64,000 nucleotides of DNA, from contig NZ_CP104578.1 of the NCBI RefSeq assembly GCF_036826855.1, forward strand, positions 2,604,001 through 2,668,000, written 5' to 3'. Position 1 is the first letter of the stretch, and every line of letters begins with the position of its first letter. Shown one piece after another: positions 1 to 9,567 of this stretch. Below the pieces are notes generated by a model. That model was not told the origin of the DNA and made no database searches. It worked only from the letters and a program-made list of their open reading frames with translations. Source of the stretch: Streptomyces sp. SJL17-4 (lineage in GTDB: Bacteria; Actinomycetota; Actinomycetes; Streptomycetales; Streptomycetaceae). Position numbers and translations under genes: made by a program.

Positions 1-359
1 TGATCACCGTCACAGCCGTCGGCGAGGACGCCCGCCATGCCGCGGAGGAGCTGGGACAGGATGGTTCCGGAGTTGCCGCGGGCGCCGAGCAGGGCTCCGT
101 GCGCCATGGCCCGTACGGTCTCGGCGGTGTCGGGCCCGGGTGCTGCGGCGGCGAAGACGGCCTCGACGGCCTGGTGGGCGGCTTCCGCCGTCAGGTACAG
201 ATTGGTGCCGGTGTCCCCGTCCGCCACGGGATAGACGTTGATCGCGTCGATCTCCTCGCGCTCCCGGCCGAGCGCGTCCAGCGACCGCGCGCACCAGGAC
301 CTGACCGCTTCGGCGTCGAGCTCGACGAGCTCCTCGAAGGGCTGAAGGGCTCGCGACAA
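1..359 (-). CDS. DAK2-domain (dihydroxyacetone-kinase-like) protein, N-terminal part
   Basis: This is the N-terminal part of a DAK2-domain protein; the gene runs off the left edge of the window. The visible 119 codons contain the DAK2/DhaL-type signature INVYPVADGDTGTN at about residues 41-54, whose aspartates bind Mg-ADP in DhaL, followed by GALLGARGNSGTILSQLLRG. The TTG start is chosen because GGAGGA lies 7 nt upstream and the reading begins just before the family's first helix. It is divergent from rpmB, an arrangement I recall in other actinomycetes, where the full gene encodes a long DAK2/DegV-like protein linked to fatty acid kinase FakA relatives. The substrate cannot be told from this fragment. 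Confidence 0.85.
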   Translation of the reverse strand, partial: MSRALQPFEELVELDAEAVRSWCARSLDALGREREEIDAINVYPVADGDTGTNLYLTAEAAHQAVEAVFAAAAPGPDTAETVRAMAHGALLGARGNSGTILSQLLRGMAGVLADGCDGD

Positions 360-570
360 CGGGGGGTCCTCCTTCGGCGGTGGGCTCACCGCAGGGTAGA
401 CCCGAGGTGTCCCTCCCCCAAGCTCTCGGCTTCGCTCGACCAGGGGAGACCCCCAGTGACCTGGGCCCGGGGCGAGGTCCGCCGAGACCATGGTAGTTTC
501 GTTCCACCGAGGCAGGCGTTGTATGCTGCTTCGGTTGCCCGGTTCACACCGGGCCATCCCCCGGCAAGCC

Positions 571-620
571 ACTTCAGACTCCTGATTCCGGTGCGCCGGA
601 TTTCACTGTAAATCTGAAGT
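571..620 (+). promoter_or_regulatory. Nested inverted repeat in the rpmB leader
   Basis: ACTTCAGA and TCTGAAGT form perfect 8-bp outer arms around an inner CCGG-TGCG-CCGG hairpin. The right arm ends 5 nt before the GGAG of the rpmB ribosome binding site. In RNA it would form a two-tier hairpin next to the start region. A -10-like TATGCT lies about 45 nt upstream. Its role as a leader control element is inferred. Confidence 0.4.
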
Positions 621-634
621 CTTTGGAGTGACCC

Positions 635-820
635 GTGGCTGCCAACTGCGACGTCTGCGGCAAGGGGCCGGGCTTCGGCAACAACATTTCGCACTCGCAC
701 CGCCGTACGCCCCGTCGCTGGAACCCGAACATCCAGCGTGTGCGTGCCGTGGTCGGTCGGACGCCGAAGCGGCTCAACGTCTGCACCTCGTGCATCAAGG
801 CCGGCAAGGTCTCGCGCTAA
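635..820 (+). CDS. rpmB: 50S ribosomal protein L28 (zinc-ribbon, C+ type)
   Basis: Ribosomal protein L28 of the large subunit, 61 residues, the normal length. It opens with [15 protein letters not shown] and carries the L28 core [10 protein letters not shown]. Two CxxC pairs (Cys5/Cys8 in CDVC and a second pair in CTSC near residue 52) make it the zinc-binding C+ form, as opposed to the Cys-free paralogues that Streptomyces uses under zinc limitation. The GTG start is set by GGAG 6 nt upstream and by the conserved N-terminus. It is a single gene with its own structured leader, followed by a strong hairpin terminator. Confidence 0.97.
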   Translation: MAANCDVCGKGPGFGNNISHSHRRTPRRWNPNIQRVRAVVGRTPKRLNVCTSCIKAGKVSR

Positions 821-863
821 TTGCGACGTGTTCTGTCGTAGCGCAGCCCCTGCGGTTGCCTTG

Positions 864-895
864 AAAGGCCGGTTCACCTAGGTGAACCGGCCTTT
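864..895. terminator. Bidirectional terminator between rpmB and thiD
   Basis: A perfect 15-bp stem (AAAGGCCGGTTCACC and its complement) with a 2-nt loop, followed by TTTT on the plus strand. It sits between the convergent ends of rpmB and thiD and can serve both. Confidence 0.9.
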
Positions 896-946
896 TGCCT
901 TGCCATGAAACGGCAGGACCCCGGGGCCCGCAGGCTCCCGGAACCC

Positions 947-1743
<797 letters not shown>

Positions 1744-1747
<4 letters not shown>

Positions 1748-2706
1748 TCGGTCTCCCCGAAGTGGTCCCAGCCGCCCACGCTGTGCCAGGGCGCGCCGTC
1801 CACGGTGACCTGGGGCAGCGCGGAGGGGTTGAGGACCTCGCCGATGACCTTCCAGCGGGCGGGCAGCTTCACGTCGGGCGGGAAGGTGGCCACGATCGCG
1901 TGGTCCTCTCCCCCGGTGAGCACCCACTGCATGGGGTCGACGCCGACGGCCTGGCCGATGTCGTTCATCTGGGTCGGGATGTCGATGAGGCCGGAGCGCA
2001 GGTCGATGCGGACCTTGCTGGCCTCGGCGATGTGGCCGAGGTCGGCGATGAGGCCGTCGCTGACGTCGCACATGGCGGTGGCGCCGAGACCGGCGGCCGC
2101 GGGACCCGCGTGGTACGGCGGTTCGGGCCTGCGGTGGGCCTCGACGAAGGCGCGGGGGGAGCGGAAGCCTCGGGAGAGGACCGCGTAACCGGCGGCGGAC
2201 CAGCCGAGCCAGCCGGTGTAGGCCACGACGTCGCCGGGCTGCGCGCCGCCCCGGGTGACCGGGTCGTGGTTGCGCAGATCGCCGAGCGCGGTGATGGAGA
2301 CCATGATCGTGTCGCCCCGGACGACGTCGCCGCCGACCACCGCGGCGCCCGCGACCTGACATTCGTCGCGCAGGCCGTCCATGAGTTCGGTGGGCCAGGT
2401 GACGGGGAGCTCGGCGGGGACGACCAGGCCGAGGAGGAGCGCGGTGGGGACCGCCCCCATGGCGGCGATGTCGGCGAGGTTCTGTGCGGCGGCCTTGCGG
2501 CCGACGTCGTACGCCGTCGACCAGTCGCGGCGGAAGTGACGTCCTTCGAGAAGGATGTCCGTGCTGGCCACCACGCGCCGGTCGGGCGCGGAGACGACCG
2601 CGGCGTCGTCGCCCGGCCCGATCCGTACCGCCGGGGTGGAGGTGAGCCGGGACGTGAGCTCCCTGATGAGCCCGAACTCGCCCAGCTCTCCGACTGTGCC
2701 CTTCAC
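1744..2706 (-). CDS. thiL: Thiamine-monophosphate kinase
   Basis: ThiL phosphorylates thiamine monophosphate to the active cofactor thiamine diphosphate, the last step of the pathway. The protein has 320 residues, normal for the PurM/ThiL (AIR synthase) fold. Visible motifs are [10 protein letters not shown] near residue 30 (metal and ATP site), [30 protein letters not shown] and [14 protein letters not shown], ending with LTGGEDHA. It is the first gene of thiL-thiD on the minus strand. The ATG is preceded by GTGAGG-type sequence. Confidence 0.96.
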
Positions 2707-2939
2707 CGCGCCTCACCTCGTGTCTTCGTGCCGGCCGGCGGGCGGGGGCGCGTCTGTTCGCGCCGCGGGTCGCGGGCCGTCACCGTGCTGGGTACCGTCA
2801 AGTAGACCGTCAACTTCTGTCCTGCGTACGCCACCCCGCGAGCGCCTCGGGAGGCGCGGGTCTCCCCGCGGCCCGCGGCGACGCGGTACCGTGGCGTCCC
2901 TTTCTCCCACAAGATCCTCGTGGTCGCCCTGGAGGTTCC

Positions 2940-3173
2940 GTGGTTCAGGCGTACATCCTCATCCAGACCGAGGTGGGCAAGGCGTCGACCGTCGCCGACA
3001 CCATCTCCAAGATCCCGGGGGTGCTCCAGGCGGAAGACGTGACCGGTCCGTACGACGTCATCGTGCGTGCGCAGGCGGACACGGTCGACGAACTCGGCCG
3101 CATGGTGGTCGCGAAGGTCCAGCAAGTGGACGGCATCACGCGCACCCTCACCTGCCCGGTCGTTCATCTGTAG
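2940..3173 (+). CDS. Stand-alone Lrp/AsnC ligand-binding (RAM) domain protein
   Basis: A 77-residue protein consisting only of the RAM/ACT-like ligand-binding domain of Lrp/AsnC regulators, with no helix-turn-helix. It reads MVQAYILIQTEVGKASTVAD and continues through IPGVLQAEDVTGPYDVIVRA to a final strand GITRTLTCPVV, matching one beta-alpha-beta-beta-alpha-beta domain. Such proteins form dimers and decamers that bind amino acids; they may act as sensors or modulate full-length Lrp proteins. The GTG start follows GGAGG with good spacing. It is divergent from thiL. The effector and partner are unknown. Confidence 0.88.
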   Translation: MVQAYILIQTEVGKASTVADTISKIPGVLQAEDVTGPYDVIVRAQADTVDELGRMVVAKVQQVDGITRTLTCPVVHL

Positions 3174-3196
3174 CCCCCGTCTACGCTTGGCCGGTG

Positions 3197-3676
3197 ATGT
3201 CTTCCCACCGGCCCTTCGGCCTGCCCGCCGCCGTCTCGGCAGCCGTACTGCTGCTGGCCGCCACCGGCTGTTCCTCGTCGGACGCCGCGGCGTCCGTCGT
3301 GGTTCCCAGCCCCCCGGCGGCGGAGGCCGCCTTCTGCCAGGCACTGGCGAAGGAGCTTCCGGACACCGTGGTGGGGCTGGAACGGAGTGACCCGGAGCCC
3401 GGCTCCGAGTTGACCGCCGGCTGGGGTGACGGTGCGATCGTACTGCGCTGCGGGGTGCCCCGGCCCGAAAAGATGAGCGATCCCAAGGCGCAGGGCGTCG
3501 AGGCGAACGGCGTCAACTGGATGCTGGAGCGTCCCGAGGGCAGCGGGCCCCGTTTCACCACGACGTACCGGAAGACGTACGTCGAGGTGACGCTCGGCGA
3601 GCGGTACACGCACGACATGACGCCGCTCGCGGATCTCGCCGATCCCGTACGGAAGACCGTGCCGTCCAGCCTCTGA
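3197..3676 (+). CDS. DUF3515-like lipoprotein
   Basis: Putative lipoprotein of 159 residues. The N-terminus has a hydrophobic segment (AAVSAAVLLLAATGC) ending in a lipobox LAATGC, with the predicted lipidated Cys near residue 25, then a Ser/Ala-rich linker and a globular domain with AEAAFCQALAKELPDTV, TAGWGDGAIVLRCGVPRP and a late RKTYVEVTLGERYTHD strand. This pattern fits the actinobacterial DUF3515 family, whose function is unknown. The ATG at 3197 is directly preceded by a GTG that could also start. Its last codons form the left arm of the downstream terminator. Confidence 0.8.
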   Translation: MSSHRPFGLPAAVSAAVLLLAATGCSSSDAAASVVVPSPPAAEAAFCQALAKELPDTVVGLERSDPEPGSELTAGWGDGAIVLRCGVPRPEKMSDPKAQGVEANGVNWMLERPEGSGPRFTTTYRKTYVEVTLGERYTHDMTPLADLADPVRKTVPSSL

Positions 3677-3696
3677 GGGCGGCGGCACGGTCTTCC
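3651..3696. terminator. Bidirectional terminator overlapping a stop codon
   Basis: Perfect 14-bp arms (GGAAGACCGTGCCG and complement) with an 18-nt loop that contains the stop codon of the lipoprotein gene. It lies between the convergent lipoprotein gene and ddlA. Confidence 0.75.
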
Positions 3697-3709
3697 GGGA
3701 CGCGTCGGA

Positions 3710-4849
<1,140 letters not shown>

Positions 4850-4908
4850 ATCGCGATGAGCGTACCTTGCGCGTCCCGAACGACCTTGCGGCCCCGGTCC
4901 CCTCGCGC

Positions 4909-4931
4909 GTCCGGCGCAGCGCGCGCCGGAC
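4909..4931 (-). terminator. Hairpin downstream of gpsA
   Basis: GTCCGGCGC and GCGCCGGAC form a perfect 9-bp stem with a 5-nt loop between gpsA and ddlA on the minus strand. There is no T-run, so termination is plausible but not certain. Confidence 0.5.
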
Positions 4932-4954
4932 CCGACAGGGGGGACCGTCAGGAC

Positions 4955-5956
4955 CTACCGGCGCTCGGCCTTCGCGCTGCGCGACATCAGTTCCTTGAGG
5001 GCGACGACCGGCGGCTTGCCGTCGTGGACGATCGAGACGACCGTCTCCGTGATGGGCATGTCGACGCCGTGGCGGCGGCCCAGATCGAGCACCGACTCGC
5101 AGGACTTGACGCCCTCGGCGGTCTGCTTGGTGGCCGCGATGGTCTCCTGGAGGGTCATCCCGCGGCCGAGGTTGGTGCCGAAGGTGTTGTTCCGGGAGAG
5201 CGGCGAGGAGCAGGTGGCGACGAGGTCGCCGAGGCCCGCGAGGCCGGAGAAGGTGAGCGGGTCGGCGCCCATGGCGAGGCCGAGGCGGGTGGTCTCGGCG
5301 AGGCCGCGGGTGATGAGCGTGGCCTTGGAGTTGTCGCCGAGCCCCATGCCGTTGGCGATGCCGACGGCGAGGCCGATGACGTTCTTCACGGCCCCGCCCA
5401 GCTCGCAGCCCACCACGTCGGTGTTGGTGTACGGGCGGAAGTACGGGGTCATGCAGGCGGCCTGGAGGCGCTGGGCGACCGTCTCGTCGACGCAGGCGAC
5501 GACGGCGGCGGCGGGCTGCCGGGCGGCGATCTCCTTGGCCAGGTTGGGGCCGGTGAGGACGGCCACGCGCTCGGCGGGCACGTCGGCGACCTCGGTGATG
5601 ACCTCGCTCATCCGCTTGGCGGTGCCGAGTTCGACGCCCTTCATGAGGGAGACGAGGACGGTGTCGGGCGCCAGCATCGGCGCCCAGGCGGCGAGGTTGC
5701 CGCGGAGGGTCTGGGAGGGGACGACGAGGACGGTGAAGTCGGCGTCGTGGGCCGCCTCGGCCGGGTCGGCGGTGGCCGTGATCGCCGTGGGGAGTTCGAC
5801 GCCCGGGAGGTAGTCGGGGTTGACCCGGGAGGCGTTGATCTCCTTGGCGAGTTCGGCGCGGCGGCCCCAGAGGCTCACCTCGCAGCCCGCGTCGGCGAGC
5901 ACCATCGCGAACGCGGTACCCCAGGATCCGTTTCCGAAGACGGCTGCCTTGGTCAC
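4955..5956 (-). CDS. gpsA: Glycerol-3-phosphate dehydrogenase (NAD(P)+)
   Basis: GpsA reduces dihydroxyacetone phosphate to sn-glycerol-3-phosphate, the backbone of phospholipids. The 333-residue protein has the Rossmann motif VFGNGSWGTAFA at residues 6-17, the central LTGPNLAKEIA, the catalytic-lysine segment GCELGGAVKNVIGLAVGI and the C-terminal domain GLAGLGDLVATCSS. Its GTG start overlaps the plsC stop by 4 nt (GTGA), which couples the two genes; plsC acylates products of the same pathway. Confidence 0.96.
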   Translation of the reverse strand: MTKAAVFGNGSWGTAFAMVLADAGCEVSLWGRRAELAKEINASRVNPDYLPGVELPTAITATADPAEAAHDADFTVLVVPSQTLRGNLAAWAPMLAPDTVLVSLMKGVELGTAKRMSEVITEVADVPAERVAVLTGPNLAKEIAARQPAAAVVACVDETVAQRLQAACMTPYFRPYTNTDVVGCELGGAVKNVIGLAVGIANGMGLGDNSKATLITRGLAETTRLGLAMGADPLTFSGLAGLGDLVATCSSPLSRNNTFGTNLGRGMTLQETIAATKQTAEGVKSCESVLDLGRRHGVDMPITETVVSIVHDGKPPVVALKELMSRSAKAERR

Positions 5957-6705
5957 TTGGTGCCCCCTTCGGCGGCCTTGCGCCGCTGTGCCAGGCGCGC
6001 CTTGCGGTGGTCGTACGGTTCGGCGGGCGCCCGCTCGCCGCGGATCTGCTCCAGGAGCGCGGTGATGGCGGCCATGATGACCTCGGTCGCCTCGCGGAGC
6101 ACCTCGGGCGTGGGCTCGAGTCCGTAGAAGCGGGAGAGGTCGACGGGCGGACCGGCCTGCACGGTCAGCGTCTTGCGGGGGAACAGGCTGAGCTTGTTCT
6201 CCTTGGCGTACGGCGGCATCGCCAGGTTGGCGCCCCACTGGGCCACCGGGATGACGGGGGCCCGGGTGAGCAGCGCGACGCGCGCGGCACCGGTCTTGCC
6301 CGCCATGGGCCACATGTCCGGGTCCCGGGTGAGGGTGCCCTCGGGGTAGAAGGCGACGCACTCGCCGCGCTCGATGGCGTCGACGGCGGCGCGGAACGCG
6401 TCGAGCGCGTTGGTCGTCTCCCGGTAGACGGGGATCTGTCCGGTGCCGCGCAGCATCATCCCGACGAAGGGGGCCTTGAAGAGGCCCGCCTTGGCGAGGA
6501 GGCGCGGGACCCGGCCGGTGTTGTACTGGTAGTGCGCGTAGGACAGCGGGTCCAGGTAGGAGTTGTGGTTGACCGCGGTGATGAAGCCGCCGTCGACCGG
6601 AATGTGCTCCATGCCGCGCCAGTCCCGCTTGAACAGAACCACCAGGGGGGGTTTGGCGATGACCGCCGCGAGGCGGTACCAGAAGCCGATTCTGCGGCGG
6701 GGCAC
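5953..6705 (-). CDS. plsC: 1-acyl-sn-glycerol-3-phosphate acyltransferase
   Basis: PlsC-family acyltransferase of 250 residues, converting lysophosphatidic acid to phosphatidic acid at the inner face of the membrane. The acyltransferase motifs are present: NHNSYLD (HX4D catalytic motif, about residue 48), GTGQIPVYRE, FYPEGTLTRDPD (acyl-acceptor motif, about residue 114) and VIPVAQWGA. The GTG start (VPRRRIGFWYR) is chosen for the AAAGG 7 nt upstream and the family N-terminus; longer readings lack support. It is coupled to gpsA by a 4-nt overlap, so the two form a phospholipid-precursor operon. Confidence 0.92.
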   Translation of the reverse strand: MPRRRIGFWYRLAAVIAKPPLVVLFKRDWRGMEHIPVDGGFITAVNHNSYLDPLSYAHYQYNTGRVPRLLAKAGLFKAPFVGMMLRGTGQIPVYRETTNALDAFRAAVDAIERGECVAFYPEGTLTRDPDMWPMAGKTGAARVALLTRAPVIPVAQWGANLAMPPYAKENKLSLFPRKTLTVQAGPPVDLSRFYGLEPTPEVLREATEVIMAAITALLEQIRGERAPAEPYDHRKARLAQRRKAAEGGTK

Positions 6706-6832
6706 TCGTACACCTTTCTCCGGGACCGGCTGGCAGGGGGTCAAGTGTCGCCCCATGCTCCAGCTCTGTCGAGTGACACCGTACGCCCCGGGCCCTCCGG
6801 GGGACCGCGTGGGCGGGACAGAATGGGCCGCG

Positions 6833-7480
6833 ATGAACACGCATGCGGACGACGGCTGGTCCCTGGTCGTACCCCTGAAGCCCCTTGCCCTGGCGAAGAG
6901 CAGACTGGCCGCGGCGGCCGGGGCCCGGCTGCGCCCGCGGCTGGCGCTCGCGTTCGCCGAGGACACCGTGGGGGCGGTGCTGAACTGCCCGCGGGTACGG
7001 GATGTGGTGGTCGTCACGGACGATCCGGCGGCCGGCGGGGCGCTCGCGGCCCTGGGCGCGCGGATCGTCCCGGACACCCCGGCGGCGGGTCTCAACCCGG
7101 CGCTCGCGCACGGGGTCCGTGCCGTACGGTCCCGGCGGCCGTCCGCGCGGGTGGCGGCGCTCAACGCGGATCTGCCGGCGCTGCGGCCCGAGGAGCTGAC
7201 CCGGGTCCTGGACGTGGCCGGAAAATTTCCGAGGGCTTTTCTCGCGGATGCCGCCGAAATAGGTACGACATTCCTCTCGGCGGGTCCGGGCGTGGAATTG
7301 GAACCGGCATTCGGAGGTGCGTCGCGGCTTCGGCATTTGTCTTCGGGCGCGGTGGAAATCCTGCTGGCGGGGGTGGATTCGGTGCGCCGGGACGTGGACA
7401 CCGGTGAGGATCTGGCGGCGGCCGGGGAGCTGGGACTCGGCCCGCGGACGGCCGCCCGGTGGCTGCCGGCGGCCCGATAG
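6833..7480 (+). CDS. cofC: CofC/FbiD nucleotidyltransferase of coenzyme F420 synthesis
   Basis: A 215-residue member of the CofC family, which activates 2-phospho-L-lactate (or phosphoenolpyruvate in actinobacteria, where it is called FbiD) with GTP in coenzyme F420 synthesis. Visible are WSLVVPLKPLALAKSRL (nucleotide-binding start, about residues 9-25), VVVTDDPAA, the metal motif ALNADLPALRPEEL and FGGASRLRH. The ATG at 6833 is preferred; a GTG 24 nt upstream is in frame. It is divergent from plsC, and the next gene starts 10 nt after its stop. Confidence 0.9.
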   Translation: MNTHADDGWSLVVPLKPLALAKSRLAAAAGARLRPRLALAFAEDTVGAVLNCPRVRDVVVVTDDPAAGGALAALGARIVPDTPAAGLNPALAHGVRAVRSRRPSARVAALNADLPALRPEELTRVLDVAGKFPRAFLADAAEIGTTFLSAGPGVELEPAFGGASRLRHLSSGAVEILLAGVDSVRRDVDTGEDLAAAGELGLGPRTAARWLPAAR

Positions 7481-7490
7481 GCTGCGGCCC

Positions 7491-7700
7491 ATGCAGGCGA
7501 CCGCGTTCACGTACGACTCCGAGACCCACAGCGGCAGTGTGCTGCTCGACGACGGCACCCCCGTGGAGTTCGGGGCGGAGGCCTTCGAGGCGGGCGGGCT
7601 GCGGCTGCTGCGGCCGGGGCAGCGGGTCCGGATCGAGGCGGAGCCGGGCACGTCGGGGGCCGGCCTGCGGATCACCCTGGTGACGCTCCAGACGTTCTGA
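7491..7700 (+). CDS. Small conserved protein, possibly OB/cold-shock-like
   Basis: A 69-residue protein with a strand-rich pattern: FTYDSETHSGSVLLDDGTPV, then GLRLLRPGQRVRIEAEPG and ITLVTLQTF. The alternation and the 'GxVLLDDG...LLRPGQRVRI' wording resemble a small beta-barrel of the cold-shock/S1 kind, but the RNP motifs of true cold-shock proteins are not evident. It follows cofC by 10 nt and is probably in its transcript. I recall similar short proteins in Streptomyces; no function can be assigned. Confidence 0.75.
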   Translation: MQATAFTYDSETHSGSVLLDDGTPVEFGAEAFEAGGLRLLRPGQRVRIEAEPGTSGAGLRITLVTLQTF

Positions 7701-7739
7701 CGCGCCCGGTCCCCGCTGTCGGGGCCCCGGACGCGCCGC

Positions 7740-7769
7740 GGGCCGGGCTCCCTGGGGGGAGCCCGGCCC
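7740..7769. terminator. Bidirectional terminator between cofC operon and hupS
   Basis: GGGCCGGGCTCC and GGAGCCCGGCCC form a perfect 12-bp stem with a 6-nt loop between two convergent genes. Confidence 0.85.
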
Positions 7770-7790
7770 GGCGGGTGTCTACCGCTCGTC

Positions 7791-8492
7791 CTACTTCTTG
7801 GCGGCGGTCTTCTTGGCGGTCGTCTTGCGCGCCGTGGTCTTCTTGGCGGGCGCCTTCGTCGCCGTGGCCTTCTTCGCGGCCGGCGCGGTCTTCTTGGCCG
7901 TGGCCTTGGTCGCCTTCTTCGCGGCGGCCGTGGTGGTCTTCTTGGCGGCGGCGGAGGTCTTCTTCGCCGCGGCCGTGGTGGTCTTCTTGGCGGGGGTCGC
8001 CTTCTTGGCGGCCGCCGTGGTGGTCTTCTTGGCCGGGGTCGCCTTCTTGGCAGCCGCCGTCGTGACCTTCTTCGCCGGGGTCGCCTTCTTCGCGGCGGCC
8101 TTCTTGGCGGTGCTGGCCTTCTTGGCGGCGGCCTTCTTCACGGTGGCGGAGGCGCCACCGGTCAGGCTGCCCTTGGGGGCCTTCTTGACGGAGACCTCGC
8201 CGCCCTTGGGGAGCTTCTTCGAGCCGCTGACCAGGTCCTTGAAGCCCTGACCGGCACGGAAGCGCGGGACCGAGGTCTTCTTGACCCGCACCCGCTCACC
8301 CGTCTGCGGGTTGCGGGCGTAGCGGGCCGGGCGGTCGACCTTCTCGAACGAGCCGAAACCCGTCACCGAGACCCGGTCGCCACCGACCACGGCACGCACG
8401 ATGGCGTCAAGCACGTGGTCGACGGCTTCGGCGGCCTGCTGGCGACCGCCCATCTTGTCGGCAATCGCTTCTACGAGCTGCGCCTTGTTCAC
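7791..8492 (-). CDS. hupS: Histone-like DNA-binding protein HupS (HU with H1-like tail)
   Basis: Nucleoid-associated protein of 233 residues. Residues 1-90 are a normal HU domain: MNKAQLVEAIADKMGGRQQA, VSVTGFGSFEKVDRPARYARNPQTGE and a SVPRFRAGQGFKDLV end. From about residue 95 the protein becomes a Lys/Ala/Thr tail built from KKATPAKKTTTAAAK-like units, resembling eukaryotic histone H1. This is the two-domain HupS type of Streptomyces, which compacts spore nucleoids. The GTG start follows AGGGG at a short distance. A sigma-70-like promoter lies upstream in an unusually AT-rich patch. Confidence 0.95.
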   Translation of the reverse strand: MNKAQLVEAIADKMGGRQQAAEAVDHVLDAIVRAVVGGDRVSVTGFGSFEKVDRPARYARNPQTGERVRVKKTSVPRFRAGQGFKDLVSGSKKLPKGGEVSVKKAPKGSLTGGASATVKKAAAKKASTAKKAAAKKATPAKKVTTAAAKKATPAKKTTTAAAKKATPAKKTTTAAAKKTSAAAKKTTTAAAKKATKATAKKTAPAAKKATATKAPAKKTTARKTTAKKTAAKK

Positions 8493-8543
8493 GTCTTCCC
8501 CTTCGGAGACATTGCCAGAACGAAAGTGTTCAAGCTTTTTCGC

Positions 8544-8572
8544 ACGTTAGGCATGTATATACCGCAAATCAA
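8544..8572 (-). promoter_or_regulatory. Predicted hupS promoter
   Basis: On the minus strand TTGATT and TAACGT are separated by exactly 17 bp, 52 bp before the hupS GTG. The spacer contains TATATA and the surrounding 70 bp is far more AT-rich than the rest of the window. Confidence 0.55.
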
Positions 8573-8635
8573 ACACGAAACGGGCTAATCACCCTAGTGC
8601 CGCAACGCAGAAGATCCGCTGCGGAGTTCTTGGTG

Positions 8636-8863
8636 TCAGTCGTCCTCTGGGAATCGGCCCTCGTCGAGGTCCTTCATCAACCGGTCCAGACGCGTTGCCG
8701 CGTCCTTGAGATCGTGCTTCGCCGCGGCCGTCACGACCAGCAGCTTCCGGGACAGCGCCATCCTTACGCCCTCCGGGACTTGCAGTGAGCGCACTCTTGT
8801 GTGCGCTTCCTTCAATCGGGCGGCGACTGACTCGTAGAGCTCGAGTTGGCTGTCGCGTTCCAT
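8636..8863 (-). CDS. Small conserved helical protein of unknown function
   Basis: A 75-residue, charged, mostly helical protein (ERDSQLELYESVAARLKEAH, then VPEGVRMALSRKLLVVTAAA and a DLKDAATRLDRLMKDLDEG helix) with no membrane segment. The Met start is favoured over an upstream reading because the upstream residues look non-coding. It lies between hupS and leuD as a single gene. I recall similar short proteins next to hupS in other Streptomyces; nothing in it points to a function. Confidence 0.8.
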   Translation of the reverse strand: MERDSQLELYESVAARLKEAHTRVRSLQVPEGVRMALSRKLLVVTAAAKHDLKDAATRLDRLMKDLDEGRFPEDD

Positions 8864-8916
8864 GCACCGATTGTGCCATCTAGGGCGAGTTGTCGCCCGA
8901 CAGGGTCTCAACAAGC

Positions 8917-8952
8917 GACTGCGCCCCCCACCGGGCGGTGGGGGGCGCAGTC
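8917..8952 (-). terminator. leuCD terminator
   Basis: A perfect 16-bp stem (GACTGCGCCCCCCACC and complement) with a GGGC loop, 16 nt past the leuD stop. It could also stop transcription from the plus strand. Confidence 0.88.
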
Positions 8953-8967
8953 TTGGAAAAGCGCTGC

Positions 8968-9561
8968 TCAGACCGTAATTGTACGGGGCTTGAAGGCCGG
9001 TCGGGACGCCTCGTATGCCGCGATGTCGGCTTCGTTCTGAAGGGTGAGGCTGATGTCGTCGAGACCGTTCAGGAGTCGCCAGCGGGCGTTCTCGTCGAGC
9101 TCGAAGTCGGCGTCGATCCCGGCGGCCAGGACCTTGCGCCGCTCCAGGTCGACGGTGACCTCGGCGGTCGGGTCGGCCTCGGTCAGCTCCCAGAGCGCGT
9201 CGACCGTCTCCTGCGGCAGGACCACGGTGAGCAGGCCGTTCTTCAGCGAGTTGCCACGGAAGATGTCGGCGAAGCGGGCGGAGATCACCGCCTGGAAACC
9301 GTAGTTCTGGAGCGCCCAGACGGCGTGCTCGCGGGAGGAGCCGGTGCCGAAGTCGGGGCCGGCGACCAGGACCGAGGCACCCTGCCGCTCGGGGCGGTTG
9401 AGGATGAACTCGGAGTCCTTGCGCCAGGCCTCGAAGAGGCCGTCCTCGAAGCCGTCGCGAGTGACCTTCTTGAGCCAGTGCGCCGGGATGATCTGGTCGG
9501 TGTCGACGTTGCTGCGACGCAGCGGGACGGCCCGGCCGGTGTGCGTGGTGAAAGCTTCCAT
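8968..9561 (-). CDS. leuD: 3-isopropylmalate dehydratase small subunit
   Basis: LeuD forms with LeuC the isopropylmalate isomerase of leucine synthesis. The 197-residue protein has the swivel-domain hallmarks [19 protein letters not shown] near residues 15-33, [21 protein letters not shown] near 67-87 and the substrate loop [13 protein letters not shown]. It follows leuC after only 6 nt in the same transcript, with GAGG just before its ATG. Confidence 0.97.
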   Translation of the reverse strand: MEAFTTHTGRAVPLRRSNVDTDQIIPAHWLKKVTRDGFEDGLFEAWRKDSEFILNRPERQGASVLVAGPDFGTGSSREHAVWALQNYGFQAVISARFADIFRGNSLKNGLLTVVLPQETVDALWELTEADPTAEVTVDLERRKVLAAGIDADFELDENARWRLLNGLDDISLTLQNEADIAAYEASRPAFKPRTITV

Positions 9562-9567
9562 GGTTCC

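Noticed and set aside
2707..2939. Possible TPP riboswitch upstream of thiL
   Set aside because: I find no CUGAGA-type or ACCUGA-like conserved core in the region on the minus strand.
7798..8250. Plus-strand frame of Ala/Val/Phe-rich hydrophobic sequence opposite hupS
   Set aside because: It is the complement of the Lys/Ala codon repeats of the HupS tail and mimics membrane helices by base composition.
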